Assembly: GCF_018397995.1 (NCBI RefSeq)
Contig: NZ_BBQH01000021.1
Location: 1 to 64,000, forward strand
DNA from: Rhizomonospora bruguierae
GTDB taxonomy: Bacteria > Actinomycetota > Actinomycetes > Mycobacteriales > Micromonosporaceae
Direction of reading: 5' to 3'
DNA: 64,000 nucleotides
The notes under the pieces were generated by a model. The model was not told the origin of the DNA. It saw only the letters and a program-made list of their open reading frames with translations, and did no database searches. The position numbers were made by a program, and so were the translations under genes. Positions 1 to 9,420 of the stretch are shown here, piece after piece (within the stretch, counting starts at the first letter, position 1; each line of letters opens with the position of its first letter).

Positions 1-69
1 GGCTGGGGTTGGGGTTGGGGCTCGGGTTGGGGTTGGGGCTCGGGTTGGGGTTGGAGAGGGGGAGGGGGC
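1..69. repeat. G-rich tandem repeat, about three 18-bp units
   Basis: An 18-bp unit close to GGGTTGGGGTTGGGGCTC repeats about three times and runs into a G-rich tail. The plus strand has many G3-G4 runs with short loops, as in G-quadruplex-forming DNA. Read on the minus strand it would encode Pro-rich hexapeptide repeats, so it may belong to a repetitive gene that leaves the window. The plus-strand frame of the following small ORF is closed by a TGA at 71-73. I cannot choose between a coding repeat and a structural element. Confidence 0.7.
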
Positions 70-73
70 GTGA

Positions 74-295
74 GTGGGTTGCGTCCCCGTGTTGACCTGC
101 GACGCCACCGAGCCCGCCTCCGTCCTGGCCGTCCTGGACCACTTCATCACCGCCGAGCAGGACGGCCGCCACCCACACGTGATGCCGCCGGCATCACCCC
201 CGAGCGCGAGGAGCCACCTCATCGCCCCCGAACACGCCGGCCAGCACCGGCGTCCGCTCCCTCAAGCGAACCCATCGACGAAAGGATTCCTGTGA
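74..295 (+). pseudogene. Possible C-terminal remnant of a conservon (CvnD-type) ATP/GTP-binding protein
   Basis: This 73-residue open frame begins with a stretch (PVLTCDATEPASVLAVLDHF) that resembles the last helix-strand segment of actinobacterial CvnD small GTPases, which usually read PVVxCDARxxxSVxxxL. The nucleotide-binding motifs are absent, and the frame is closed by a stop at 71-73, so at most the C-terminus survives. The rest is low-complexity. Its TGA (293-295) overlaps the GTG of the next gene in a GTGA arrangement, suggesting former translational coupling. The similarity is from memory of the family and is weak. Confidence 0.28.
179..197. promoter_or_regulatory. Perfect palindrome, possible operator, copy 1
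   Basis: GTGATGCCG-C-CGGCATCAC is a perfect 9+1+9 inverted repeat 95 bp before the start of the transporter binding-protein gene. A 17-bp identical core recurs at 6483-6499, again just upstream of a methyltransferase-type gene. A shared operator or a short stem in RNA would both fit. Confidence 0.45.
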
Positions 296-1622
296 CCCCT
301 CAACGACCCGCCCGCCGGCATCGCTGGCGTGCCTGGATTGCCGCCACCGGCGCCGCTGCTCTTCTCGCTGTCTCCGGCTGCACCGGGTCGAGCCTCGGTG
401 GTTCGGACAGCAGTGGCGAGGAGATCCGTATCGGCCTGATCGTGCCGAAGTCCGGCCCTTAAAGGCGATCGGTGACGACCAGGCCGCCGGGTGGCGGCTG
501 GCCCTGGACAAGCTGGGCGGCAAGCTCGGCGGCCGATCGGTGAAGGTGATCGAGGCCGACGAGGGCGACGGCAAGGCCACCGCACTCGCGTCGGCGCGCA
601 AGCTGATCGAGCAGGACAAGGTCCTCGCCCTGGTCGGTGGAGGGTCCGCTGACACTGTGCAGACCCTGTATCCGCTGCTGAAGGAGTCCGGGGTGCCGTT
701 GATCGGCACCGGCGGACGGCCGTCGACCGTGGAGGATCCGACGTACCTGTGGTCGACGTCGTGGTTGAGCCAGGAGACCGGCGCGTCGATCGCCGGATAC
801 CTGCGCGAGAAGGTCGGCGACGGCCGGGTGTGGGTGATGGGTCCGGACTACATCGGCGGCCACGACCAGATCGAAGGTTTCGTCGACGCGTTCCGTAAGG
901 CGGGTGGGAAGCTCGCCAATCCTGGTGGGGAGCCGACGTGGACGCCGTGGGCGCCGGCCCCGACCACCGAGTTTTCCCCGTACCTGACGAAGATCAAGGA
1001 GTCGGGGGCGGCAGCGGTGTACACCTTCTATGCCGGCGCGTCTGCGATCGAGTTCGTCAAGCAGTACCGGCAGTACGGCGTTGACGTGCCGTTGTACGCC
1101 TCGGGTTTCCTCACCGAGGGCGCACCTTTGGCGGCGTTGGGCCAGCAGGCCAAGGGGATCTATACGGCCCTGAACTACTCGACCACCCTGGACAACGCCG
1201 CGAACAGGGACTTCGTGCGCCGTTACACGGCGGCCAATGACGGGAAGCTGCCGAATCTGTACCACGTGTGTGCGTGGGATGCGGCGCTCGTGCTGGACAA
1301 GGCCATCCCTGAAGCGTTGAACAACCCCGGCGCTTCGCCGGCCGGGGCCGCGGCCGCCGTAACCGGGCCAACGCCCAGCGGTTCCACGGCGACCAGCCCG
1401 TCCCCAACGGCCGGCGTGGACGAGGCGAGCGGTGAGCTGACCGGGCGGTCGCTGACGGCGGCGCTGTCGCGGGTCGGGTCGATTGACTCACCCCGGGGCG
1501 CCTGGCAGTTCGGATCGCAAAACCACACGCCGGTGCAGGCCTACTACCTGCGCGAGGTCGCCCAGGACGGCCAGGTGTGGGTCAACCGCACCGTGCAGAC
1601 CCTGACCACCCTCGGCTCCTGA
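292..1622 (+). pseudogene. LIV-type ABC transporter substrate-binding lipoprotein, frameshifted
   Basis: Type I periplasmic-binding-protein-like lipoprotein that would deliver substrate to the permease encoded downstream. The GTG at 292 follows a GAAAGG ribosome site and begins a signal peptide ending in a lipobox (AVSGC, Cys30). The frame stops at TAA 460-462 after PKSGP. A frame shifted by one base continues immediately with KAIGDDQAAGWRL and runs to 1622. One added base at 460-461 would make a Tyr codon and restore the family motif SGPYKAIGDD, so a single deletion (real or sequencing error) explains the break. The C-terminal lobe holds an unusual Ala/Pro/Ser/Thr-rich insertion of about 40 residues. 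The substrate is unknown; LIV-family proteins also bind amides, urea and aromatic acids. Confidence 0.82.
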
Positions 1623-1638
1623 AACGGAGATCAACGCG

Positions 1639-2451
1639 ATGACCACGACCACCGCCGGCGAGCAGGCCGGTTACATGTTCGACAACGCCACCGACGAAGC
1701 CGCCAACCAGCTGCGGTTCCTCGGTGAGATCCTCGACCCCGGCACCCGCCGGGCCCTGACCGAGATCGGCTTGGCGCCGGGCTGGACCGTCACCGACGTC
1801 GGCGCCGGGGCGGGCACGCTGACCGCCTGGCTGTCCGACCAGGTCGCCCCGGGCGGGCACGTCACCGCCGTGGACCTCGACCCCCGCCACATCCCGACCG
1901 CCCCCAACATCACCGTGCGGGCCGGCGACATCCGCCAACTGACGCTGGACGGGTCGCAGCAGGCGGTCGTGGCGCGGCTGGTGCTGATGCACCTGCCCGA
2001 ACGCCAGCAGGTCCTCGCCCAGCTGATGGAAGCTCTCGCTCCGGGTGGGGTGCTCGTGGTGGCGGACTGGGACTGCACGTGGCGGGACATGGTCCGCCGC
2101 AGCCCCAGCCCTCGCGCGACCGCACTGATCGAACGTTTCCACGACGGCCTGCTCGCGTTCGGGGAGTCGCGGGGGGCGGACATGGGCTGGGCCAAGCGGG
2201 CGCCGGAGGCCATGCTGCGCGCCGGCCTGGTCGATGTCGTCAGCTACATCGAGTCCCGCTCGTGGCGGGGCGGCACCGGCATCTGTCTGCTGCACCGCTC
2301 CAACTCCATCCAGCGCGAAGCCGAACTGCTCGAGGCCGGCATGACCCGCGAGGACCTGACGGAGTTGCGGGAGGTGCTGATGGATCCCGACCTGGTGATG
2401 TCGGGCTACCTCATGCACACGACCGTCGGTCGCCGCGCCACCCAGGCCTGA
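1639..2451 (+). CDS. Class I SAM-dependent methyltransferase within the transporter operon
   Basis: A 270-residue Rossmann-fold methyltransferase of the UbiE/Methyltransf_25-31 type. The SAM-binding motif I VTDVGAGAGTLTAWL lies near residues 51-65, an acidic strand-2 end (VDLD) follows, and LVLMHLPE plus LAPGGVLVVADWD are the typical motif IV/V-like strands. ATG at 1639 has GGAG about 10 bp upstream. It starts 16 bp after the binding-protein gene and ends 27 bp before the first permease gene, so it is co-transcribed with a transporter, which is unusual for LIV systems. Inference: it methylates the imported compound or something made from it. The substrate cannot be read from sequence. Confidence 0.85.
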   Translation: MTTTTAGEQAGYMFDNATDEAANQLRFLGEILDPGTRRALTEIGLAPGWTVTDVGAGAGTLTAWLSDQVAPGGHVTAVDLDPRHIPTAPNITVRAGDIRQLTLDGSQQAVVARLVLMHLPERQQVLAQLMEALAPGGVLVVADWDCTWRDMVRRSPSPRATALIERFHDGLLAFGESRGADMGWAKRAPEAMLRAGLVDVVSYIESRSWRGGTGICLLHRSNSIQREAELLEAGMTREDLTELREVLMDPDLVMSGYLMHTTVGRRATQA

Positions 2452-2478
2452 CCAACCCTGCGGAAGAGGAGGAGTGCC

Positions 2479-3351
2479 GTGGGCGGGCTTGTCACCCCCT
2501 ACACGATCACCGCGCTGGACGGTGTCGCGTACGGGCTGCTGCTGTTCACCATCGCCGCCGGGCTAACGTTGATCGTCGGCGTGGCCGGGGTGTTCTCCAT
2601 GGCTCACGGCACCCTCTACCTTGCCGGCGCCTACCTCGCCTGGCACCTCGCCGACGGCGGCTGGACCGGCCTCGCCCTCGCCCTGGCCGCCGCAGTGGTG
2701 GTCGGCGTCCTTGGAGGCGCGGGTCTCGCCGCCGCCGTGCGACCGCTGACCGACCGGCCGCTGGATCAGGTGCTGGCCACCCTCGGCATCGCCTACATCG
2801 CCGCCGACCAGTTCAGCGCCGTGTTCGGCGCGGAACCGCGGTCGGTCGACCCGCCCCGGGCGGTCGCCGGCTCGATCAGCCTGGGCGACTACCAATACCC
2901 GATCTACCGGCTGCTGTTCATCGCGATCGGCCTCGCCGTGGTGGCGGCACTGTTCTGGCTCGTCGAACGTTCCCGTGTCGGGGCGGTCGTGCGCGCGGTG
3001 GTCGCTGACCCGGGCATGGCCGCGGCCACCGGCCTGCGCATCGGCATCGTCCGCACCAGCGTGCTGGCCGGTGGGGGAGCCCTCGCCGTGACCGCCGGGG
3101 TGCTCGGTGCACCGGTCATCGGCCCCGCGCCGGGGGTGGACACCACCATCCTGGTCTACTCGCTGATCGTCTGCGTCGTCGGCGGGCTCGGCAGCATTCG
3201 CGGCGCCCTGCTCGCCGCGCTCGGCGTGGGGCAGATCCTCACCCTCGGCGTCGCGATCGTCCCGGGCGCTGCCGCGTTCATCCTCGCCGCCGCCATGCTC
3301 GCCGTGCTCACCGTCCGCCACCGCACCGCGCTCCCGGGACGGCCCTCATGA
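2479..3351 (+). CDS. LIV-type ABC transporter permease, LivH family
   Basis: A 290-residue very hydrophobic inner-membrane permease with the LivH layout. It opens with ALDGVAYGLLLFTIAAGLTLIVGVAGVFSMAHG, written here as the helices seen: an N-terminal pair with the family's glycine/serine-rich turn (GVFSMAHG), then further membrane helices. VGGLGSIRGALLAA near residues 235-248 is the conserved cytoplasmic loop that contacts the ATPase. GTG at 2479 is preceded by GGAGGAG. Its stop overlaps the start of the second permease by four bases, showing obligate pairing. Confidence 0.9.
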   Translation: MGGLVTPYTITALDGVAYGLLLFTIAAGLTLIVGVAGVFSMAHGTLYLAGAYLAWHLADGGWTGLALALAAAVVVGVLGGAGLAAAVRPLTDRPLDQVLATLGIAYIAADQFSAVFGAEPRSVDPPRAVAGSISLGDYQYPIYRLLFIAIGLAVVAALFWLVERSRVGAVVRAVVADPGMAAATGLRIGIVRTSVLAGGGALAVTAGVLGAPVIGPAPGVDTTILVYSLIVCVVGGLGSIRGALLAALGVGQILTLGVAIVPGAAAFILAAAMLAVLTVRHRTALPGRPS

Positions 3352-4336
3352 CCACCACCCTCACACCGACGCCCGTCCCCACGGGCACCTCGACCCGACG
3401 GTGTGGTCGGCTGCCGTCATGGGGCCTGTCTGCGGTCGGGGCCTTGGGCCTGGCGGCTGCGGGGGCGTTGCCGTGGCTGGTCAACGCATACGTGATCTCG
3501 CTTGCCGCGACCGCCCTGGTCATGGCCGTCCTCGCGATGAGCGCCCAACTCCTGGTCGGGTGGGCCGGACTGGCGCCGCTGGGACAAGCCGCCTACCTGG
3601 TCGTCGGCGCGTACACCGCCGCGAGCATCGCCACGGCGACCAGCCTCGGCCCGCTCCAGTTACTCGCGGCCACCGCCGCCGGGGCCGTCGCGGCAGCCGT
3701 GACCGGCCTGCTGGCGGTGCGGGCCCGGGGCACCACCTTCCTCATGGTCACCTTCGGCCTCGGCGAACTCGTGCATGCCGCAGCGAACCAGTGGGCGCCG
3801 GGCGGCAGCGAGGGTGTCCACGCCCCGCCGGTCGTGGCGCTGCCCGGCCTGCCACCGATGGTGCGGCCCGGCTGGGTGTACCTGTACGTACTGGCCTGCA
3901 CCCTGGTCATCGGCGTCGCCGTCGCCATCCTGGTGCGGACCCGTTTCGCCCTGCTCCTGCGGGGTATCGCCGCGCACGAGCCTCGTGTGCAGGCCGCCGG
4001 ACACCACACCGGCTGGATGCTCCTGGCCGCGTACACCCTTGCCGGCGGGATCGCCGGGGCCGCTGGCGCCCTGGCTATCGCGGTCACCCGCTACGTCTCA
4101 CCCGCCGACGCCGCCATGGGCATCTCCGCCCTCGCTCTCGCCGCCGCGCTCATCGGCTCCGGCAGCATGACCGGCGCCTGCGCCGGCGCGATCCTCCTCG
4201 TCGCCGCCCGGGACTGGGCCAGCGGCCTGCTCGGCGGCCACGGCCCCACCCTGCTCGGCCTGGCATTCCTGCTGCTGGCCTACCTACCCCGGCACCGCCT
4301 GGCCGGCCTCACCACCCGATTCCCCAGGAGGCGGAC

Positions 4337-4340
<4 letters not shown>
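3348..4340 (+). CDS. LIV-type ABC transporter permease, LivM family
   Basis: Second membrane subunit, 330 residues, LivM-like. It has a short charged N-terminus and then many hydrophobic helices with the LivM landmarks VGWAGLAPLGQAAYLVVGAY (second helix region) and FLMVTFGLGELVHA. The LivM coupling region lies near residues 225-285, including AALIGSGSMTGACAGA. ATG at 3348 overlaps the LivH stop (ATGA), and its own stop overlaps the ATPase start at 4337. The heterodimer with the preceding protein should form the channel. Confidence 0.9.
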
Positions 4341-5841
<1,501 letters not shown>

Positions 5842-5845
<4 letters not shown>

Positions 5846-6060
5846 CTGCGACCCGCGACCCTCACCGACCCCGCGAGGCCACCCCCGCGCCTCGCCACCG
5901 TCCACCCGACGCGACGACCCGACCGCGCCCGGTGGACACCGCCACTCGCACGGCACCCCGCGTGACCGTAGCGGGCGGCGGCGGGTGGTTGGCGGCGCTG
6001 ACCCGAACACCGTCGCCAACCAACCCACCCCTCGACGACGTCCGCCTGGAGGCGGCGTGA
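5842..6060 (+). CDS. Small Pro/Arg/Thr-rich protein, unknown function
   Basis: A 72-residue open frame whose ATG overlaps the ATPase stop (ATGA at 5842-5845) and whose stop overlaps the next start (GTGA at 6057-6060). The first 40 residues are Pro/Arg/Thr-rich and probably disordered; the only hydrophobic patch is VTVAGGGGWLAAL. Chained start-stop overlaps suggest translational coupling within the operon, but composition alone would allow a non-coding shadow. No family recognised. Confidence 0.4.
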
Positions 6061-6416
6061 CCGACGACGACACCAGCCTCTGGCTCCTCACCGACCTCGC
6101 CCGCTGCACCACCTGCTGGCAGCTCCTCCAGCCCTACACCTGCGCACGTCGACGCTTCTACGCCTGCTTCTGCTTCACCCTCTACGACGCACCGCATGTC
6201 GAGGCCATCGTCGTTGGATACGCCGCCGCCCACGACCGGCGCACCTCCACGGAACGACCTCTCATCACCTACAGCCGGTGGCACCAGTCCACCCGGGCAG
6301 ACCTACGCCAGCACCTCGTCCGTCTGGTCGGCCAAGCCCTCATCCACACACCCGACACCGTCGAGCTGCACTGGCACCGTCACGCACCCGTAGCCAGCGC
6401 GGTCTACCAGCCTTAA
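6057..6416 (+). CDS. Cys-rich zinc-ribbon-like small protein
   Basis: A 119-residue protein with Cys17, Cys20, Cys29, Cys37 and Cys39 packed in RCTTCWQLLQ and RRFYACFC, an arrangement resembling a zinc ribbon such as those appended to serine recombinases. The remainder is mixed helix with many His and Arg residues. GTG start overlaps the previous stop. It is the last clear member of the overlapping gene chain that begins with the permeases, so it may be co-made with the transporter. Function unknown; no recombinase domain is present. Confidence 0.6.
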   Translation: MTDDDTSLWLLTDLARCTTCWQLLQPYTCARRRFYACFCFTLYDAPHVEAIVVGYAAAHDRRTSTERPLITYSRWHQSTRADLRQHLVRLVGQALIHTPDTVELHWHRHAPVASAVYQP

Positions 6417-6427
6417 GGAAGAGGAGC

Positions 6428-6532
6428 GTGACGATCACCAGCGCGCCGGAGCAACAAACCCCACCACGATGCCCCCTCAACCTGATGCCGCCGGCATCAC
6501 CAACCACACCGGCACCCGGAGGAACACCATGA
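6428..6532 (+). CDS. 34-residue peptide ORF coupled to the truncated methyltransferase
   Basis: GTG at 6428 follows GAGGAG at good spacing. The frame ends in an ATGA overlap with the ATG at 6529. The peptide is Pro/Thr-rich, and its middle (LNLMPPASPT) is encoded by the palindrome at 6483-6499; the other palindrome copy at 179-197 is read in the same way (HVMPPASPP). It may be only a leader for the downstream gene. Too short to classify. Confidence 0.3.
   Translation: MTITSAPEQQTPPRCPLNLMPPASPTTPAPGGTP
6483..6499. promoter_or_regulatory. Perfect palindrome, possible operator, copy 2
   Basis: TGATGCCG-C-CGGCATCA, identical over 17 bp to the core at 180-196. It lies 30 bp before the ATG of the truncated methyltransferase. 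A degenerate third copy (GTGAGGCCGGCATCAC) sits at 6781-6796. Confidence 0.45.
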
Positions 6533-6849
6533 CCGCCACCCTGCCGGCCCATCCCTGGCCGAGACACCTACTCAACCCGAGCACTCCCGCAGACCTGGAC
6601 CGAGCCAACGCCAGACCCGGTCGGCGGACGTGGGAGATCGGCGCCGGTGCCGGCCAGGCCACCGTCCGCCTGGCCCACCTCACCCGATCAACGGAAGCGC
6701 CGGGTGGCCCGGCTGAGAGGCAGGACGCCCAGACCTCAGCCAGCGTGATCCTGGCGGTATCACGCTGGCGCTCCATCAATGTGAGGCCGGCATCACCCCG
6801 ATGGGCGGTCAACCCACGAGACGCCCTGAAGACGGGAATCGCATTGTGA
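6529..6849 (+). pseudogene. Truncated SAM methyltransferase
   Basis: GGAGG precedes ATG at 6529. The first 50 residues end in a recognisable SAM-binding motif I (TWEIGAGAGQATVRLAHL, residues 34-51). After that the sequence loses all methyltransferase character (STEAPGGPAERQDAQ onward) and stops at 106 residues, far below the 200-280 usual for the fold. The junction is followed by a strong hairpin (6740-6768) and a third partial palindrome. Best read as the 5' end of a methyltransferase gene joined to unrelated DNA. Unlikely to be catalytically active. Confidence 0.6.
6740..6768. other. Strong stem-loop, 10-bp perfect arms
   Basis: CCAGCGTGAT and ATCACGCTGG flank a 9-base loop inside the truncated methyltransferase. 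No T-run follows, so it is not a canonical terminator. It may act in RNA as a regulatory or processing structure for the downstream GTG at 6846. Confidence 0.5.
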
Positions 6850-7124
6850 TTCAGACACCACCAGCGGCACCTCCTGTCCGTATCCGCGCTGCGCGCTCTG
6901 CCCTTCAGCCGTCGCTGGCAGACACGAGGGCCATCGAGCAGGCCCACACCACGCTCATCGTCCACCGGGCCGGCGACGACAGCATGTGCACGGGCTGCGC
7001 AGACATGGCGCACTTCGCCGTGGCGCCCTGCCCGCAGGCACGAGCCGCCCGAGACACCCTCGCCACGGCCTCACCAGTTCATCTCCGCAAGGAAGCGCTG
7101 GCAGCCGAACCAGCCTTGGCGTAG
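6846..7124 (+). CDS. Small protein with CxxC-x10-C pattern
   Basis: A 92-residue protein starting with GTG at 6846. Residues 47-64 hold MCTGCADMAHFAVAPCPQA, that is Cys48, Cys51 and Cys62 with a nearby His, a pattern seen in many short actinobacterial proteins near mobile or antibiotic-type loci and consistent with metal binding. No ribosome site is obvious. It follows the truncated methyltransferase by overlap, and no separate promoter is evident. Function unknown. Confidence 0.5.
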   Translation: MIQTPPAAPPVRIRAARSALQPSLADTRAIEQAHTTLIVHRAGDDSMCTGCADMAHFAVAPCPQARAARDTLATASPVHLRKEALAAEPALA

Positions 7125-7241
7125 AGCCCCACCCCGCAGTCGTCACAGCCGGCTGCCAAATCAGCCGCCGGCAGCAGCGTGGCTGCCCCGCCCTTGCGCT
7201 GGCCTCGCTCCCACCACTCGATTTTCCGAGAGGAGTACGAC

Positions 7242-8792
7242 ATGCCGTCACGGCCGCCACGATGGGGCGCGGCCCCCGGCATCGGCGAACTCATGGCCAA
7301 GGCGCACCACCTGGTCGCTGAAGGCGATCTCGGCAAGGCCCAGCATCTGCTCGCCGACGTATTAGCCGGCGCGGACTTGCATCCTGCCACCGCCTCGCCC
7401 GAGATGGTCGAGGCCGCTGCCCTGCACGCCAGGGTGCTGGCCACCCTCGGCGAGCCGCACAGCGCGCGCATCTGGGCCGCCTCCGCCCATGCGGCCGCCA
7501 TCCGCCTGTACGGCCGCTCGGACGAGCGCACCGTCACCGCCGCCGTGACTTTGGCCGCGGTGCTGCACCGGGTCGGCGCCGACGCCCGGGCCACCCGGCT
7601 CTATTCCGAGGTCATCCTCGAGTTGACCGCGCGCGACGGCCCGGAGTCGCAGCGGGTGCTGGCCGCTCACGCCGATCTGGCCACGGTGGAATACGCCCGC
7701 CGCCAGTGCGATGTCGCACGTGAGCGGCTGCAGAACACCTGGGAGCTGCACCGCAAGGCGTACGGCGACGGCCACCCCAGCGGCATCAAAATGCTGGCCA
7801 AGCTCGGCGCGATGGAACGCGACTGCGGCCGGTGGGCCGAGTCCCACGAGCACCTGACGCTCGCCAAACAGCTATGCCGCCAGCATCTGCCCGGCGACAG
7901 CCCGCTCGCCAGGCAGGTGACCGGGCTGGCACAGGCGATCGGCGACTTGGAACACATCTGCGGCGCCCCGACACCACCGAACCAGGACACACCGACCATG
8001 CCCGTTCCGGTCACCCGGCCCCCTCATGTCGCCGCAGGGCCAGTCGAGCCACGCCTGCCCGAACTACCCGTCTACCAGCCGACGGACCGGGCCGACAGCA
8101 GCACCCCGAACAAGCAGGACACCCACACCCGGCCAGAGGCCACCGGCATCCCGCCCGACGACGACAGGCGGCCACCGGACGAGCTGCCCGGCGAGGCGTG
8201 GCGACCCGCACAGACCGCATCACCGGGCGCCGTGATTGGGCGCACCGATTACGTGCCAACGGATGTCCCGGACCTCCCGTGCCCCGCTGAAACCGACACG
8301 TCCTCGGACCGCCTCCCGGCACCCGCACCCTCGTCACCGGTGGAGACGCGGACGGCCCAATGGCTTCTGCTGACGGCCGGGATCGTGGCGCTACTGCTCG
8401 GCACCGTCACGGTAGTCGCCACGATCTCCGCGCCACACCACCCGAACCCCGAGCCCACCGTCCCTGATGCTGTCTCCCGTGCGAGTACACCGGCTGCCGC
8501 GCCTACCGCGGCCCTCGCTGGCCCGCCCGATCAGGTCCGGCTGACCGACCGGCGCGACAGCATCGTGTTGCACTGGAGGTACCCGGCCGATGCGGAGGGA
8601 CCCGTGGTGATCGCCGGGGGCCGCTCGGGGCAGCAGCAACAAACGTTCGCGCAACTGCCTGCCGGCGCCGACAGTTACACCGCCTACGGGCTGAGCCGCA
8701 GCAACGACTACTGCTTCACGATCGCGGTGGTCTGGTCCACCGACACCGCGGCCCAGGCTGACCCGGTCTGCACCCACCGAGGACGGCCGTGA
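7242..8792 (+). CDS. TPR protein with one membrane helix and a C-terminal fibronectin-III-like domain
   Basis: A 516-residue protein. Residues about 10-235 are helical repeats of TPR type (LVAEGDLGKAQHLLADVL, AALHARVLATLGEPHSA, ATRLYSEVILELT, ESHEHLTLAKQLC). A Pro-rich linker follows to about 370. A single membrane helix (WLLLTAGIVALLLGTVTVVA, about 374-393) comes next, and then an extracytoplasmic domain with fibronectin-III character (VRLTDRRDSIVLHWRYP, SRSNDYCFTIAVVW) and two cysteines. GAGAGGAG stands before ATG 7242. The layout suggests a cytoplasmic interaction module wired through the membrane to an external beta-domain. No enzymatic motif seen; possible scaffold or sensor. Confidence 0.75.
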   Translation: MPSRPPRWGAAPGIGELMAKAHHLVAEGDLGKAQHLLADVLAGADLHPATASPEMVEAAALHARVLATLGEPHSARIWAASAHAAAIRLYGRSDERTVTAAVTLAAVLHRVGADARATRLYSEVILELTARDGPESQRVLAAHADLATVEYARRQCDVARERLQNTWELHRKAYGDGHPSGIKMLAKLGAMERDCGRWAESHEHLTLAKQLCRQHLPGDSPLARQVTGLAQAIGDLEHICGAPTPPNQDTPTMPVPVTRPPHVAAGPVEPRLPELPVYQPTDRADSSTPNKQDTHTRPEATGIPPDDDRRPPDELPGEAWRPAQTASPGAVIGRTDYVPTDVPDLPCPAETDTSSDRLPAPAPSSPVETRTAQWLLLTAGIVALLLGTVTVVATISAPHHPNPEPTVPDAVSRASTPAAAPTAALAGPPDQVRLTDRRDSIVLHWRYPADAEGPVVIAGGRSGQQQQTFAQLPAGADSYTAYGLSRSNDYCFTIAVVWSTDTAAQADPVCTHRGRP

Positions 8793-8955
8793 CCGGGTTG
8801 ATCTGGCCGCTGCGGCACTCGACGCTGACCACGAGCGCGCGCTGCGCCCCCACGCCCTCCTCGCCGACGCCGCCCACCACCGCGTCGGCGGCGACATCGC
8901 GCTGCGAGACCTCGGCACCGCCCACAGCACCGCCGCGTACCTGTACGGCATCGAC

Positions 8956-9360
8956 GTGCCGCAGCCCCGTGCCGCCCCTACGCCTCATCTTCAACCCAGC
9001 ATCATCAGCTGCCTGGAATGCGGGAACTCCTATGCTGCCCTGGCCACCCACCTGTCACGCATCCACAAGATCAGCGTCGCGGAGTACCGCCGCCAGCACA
9101 ACCTGCCCCACACCCCCCTAGCCAGCCTCGCCACCAGCCGCATACGCCTAGCCGCGCAGCGGCAGCCCGACAGCCACGAATCCTGGACCGCCCTGCGAAT
9201 CAGCGAACTTCGACGCGCCCGAGGCGTGAGCCAACAACACTTCGCGGCCTTGTGCAAAGTCACCAGCACCACCGTCAGGAATTGGGAGAAAGGCCGCACC
9301 ACACCACAGCCGCGTGCCCGCCTGCGCCTCCAACAGCTTGACCCCGGAACAGGCTCGTGA
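8956..9360 (+). CDS. MucR/Ros-like zinc-finger plus HTH regulator
   Basis: From GTG 8956 the protein is 134 residues. SCLECGNSYAALATHLSRIH (Cys19, Cys22, His32, His37) with the following EYRRQHNLP matches the MucR/Ros zinc-finger consensus. Residues about 78-120 (LRISELRRARGVSQQHFAAL, then TVRNWEKG) form an XRE-type helix-turn-helix. Such hybrids occur in actinobacterial mobile elements. The same frame stays open upstream past 8791, reading VDLAAAALDADHERALRP, which looks coding. The obvious GTG at 8789, overlapping the previous stop, is one base out of frame with it, so the true start may be 8789 with a one-base error. Confidence 0.75.
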   Translation: MPQPRAAPTPHLQPSIISCLECGNSYAALATHLSRIHKISVAEYRRQHNLPHTPLASLATSRIRLAAQRQPDSHESWTALRISELRRARGVSQQHFAALCKVTSTTVRNWEKGRTTPQPRARLRLQQLDPGTGS

Positions 9361-9420
9361 TCAGACAGAAGGAAATTCACGCAACGTGCACCGCGCTGCC
9401 GCAGGCCGCGACTGCGGCTT

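Noticed and set aside
459-1265. Long minus-strand open frame across the binding-protein gene
   Set aside because: It is a shadow of the plus-strand gene, His/Arg/Gly-rich with no recognisable domain.
6700-6790. Possible TPP riboswitch (CTGAGA followed by ACCT and TGATCCTGG)
   Set aside because: The contiguous GAACCUGAUC and GCG-AGGGA blocks of the TPP aptamer are not present in order, and a 10-bp hairpin interrupts the region.
8789-9121. GTG-initiated 110-residue frame after the TPR gene
   Set aside because: It runs out of frame with the zinc-finger/HTH coding sequence and has a Thr/Pro/Ser-rich shadow composition.
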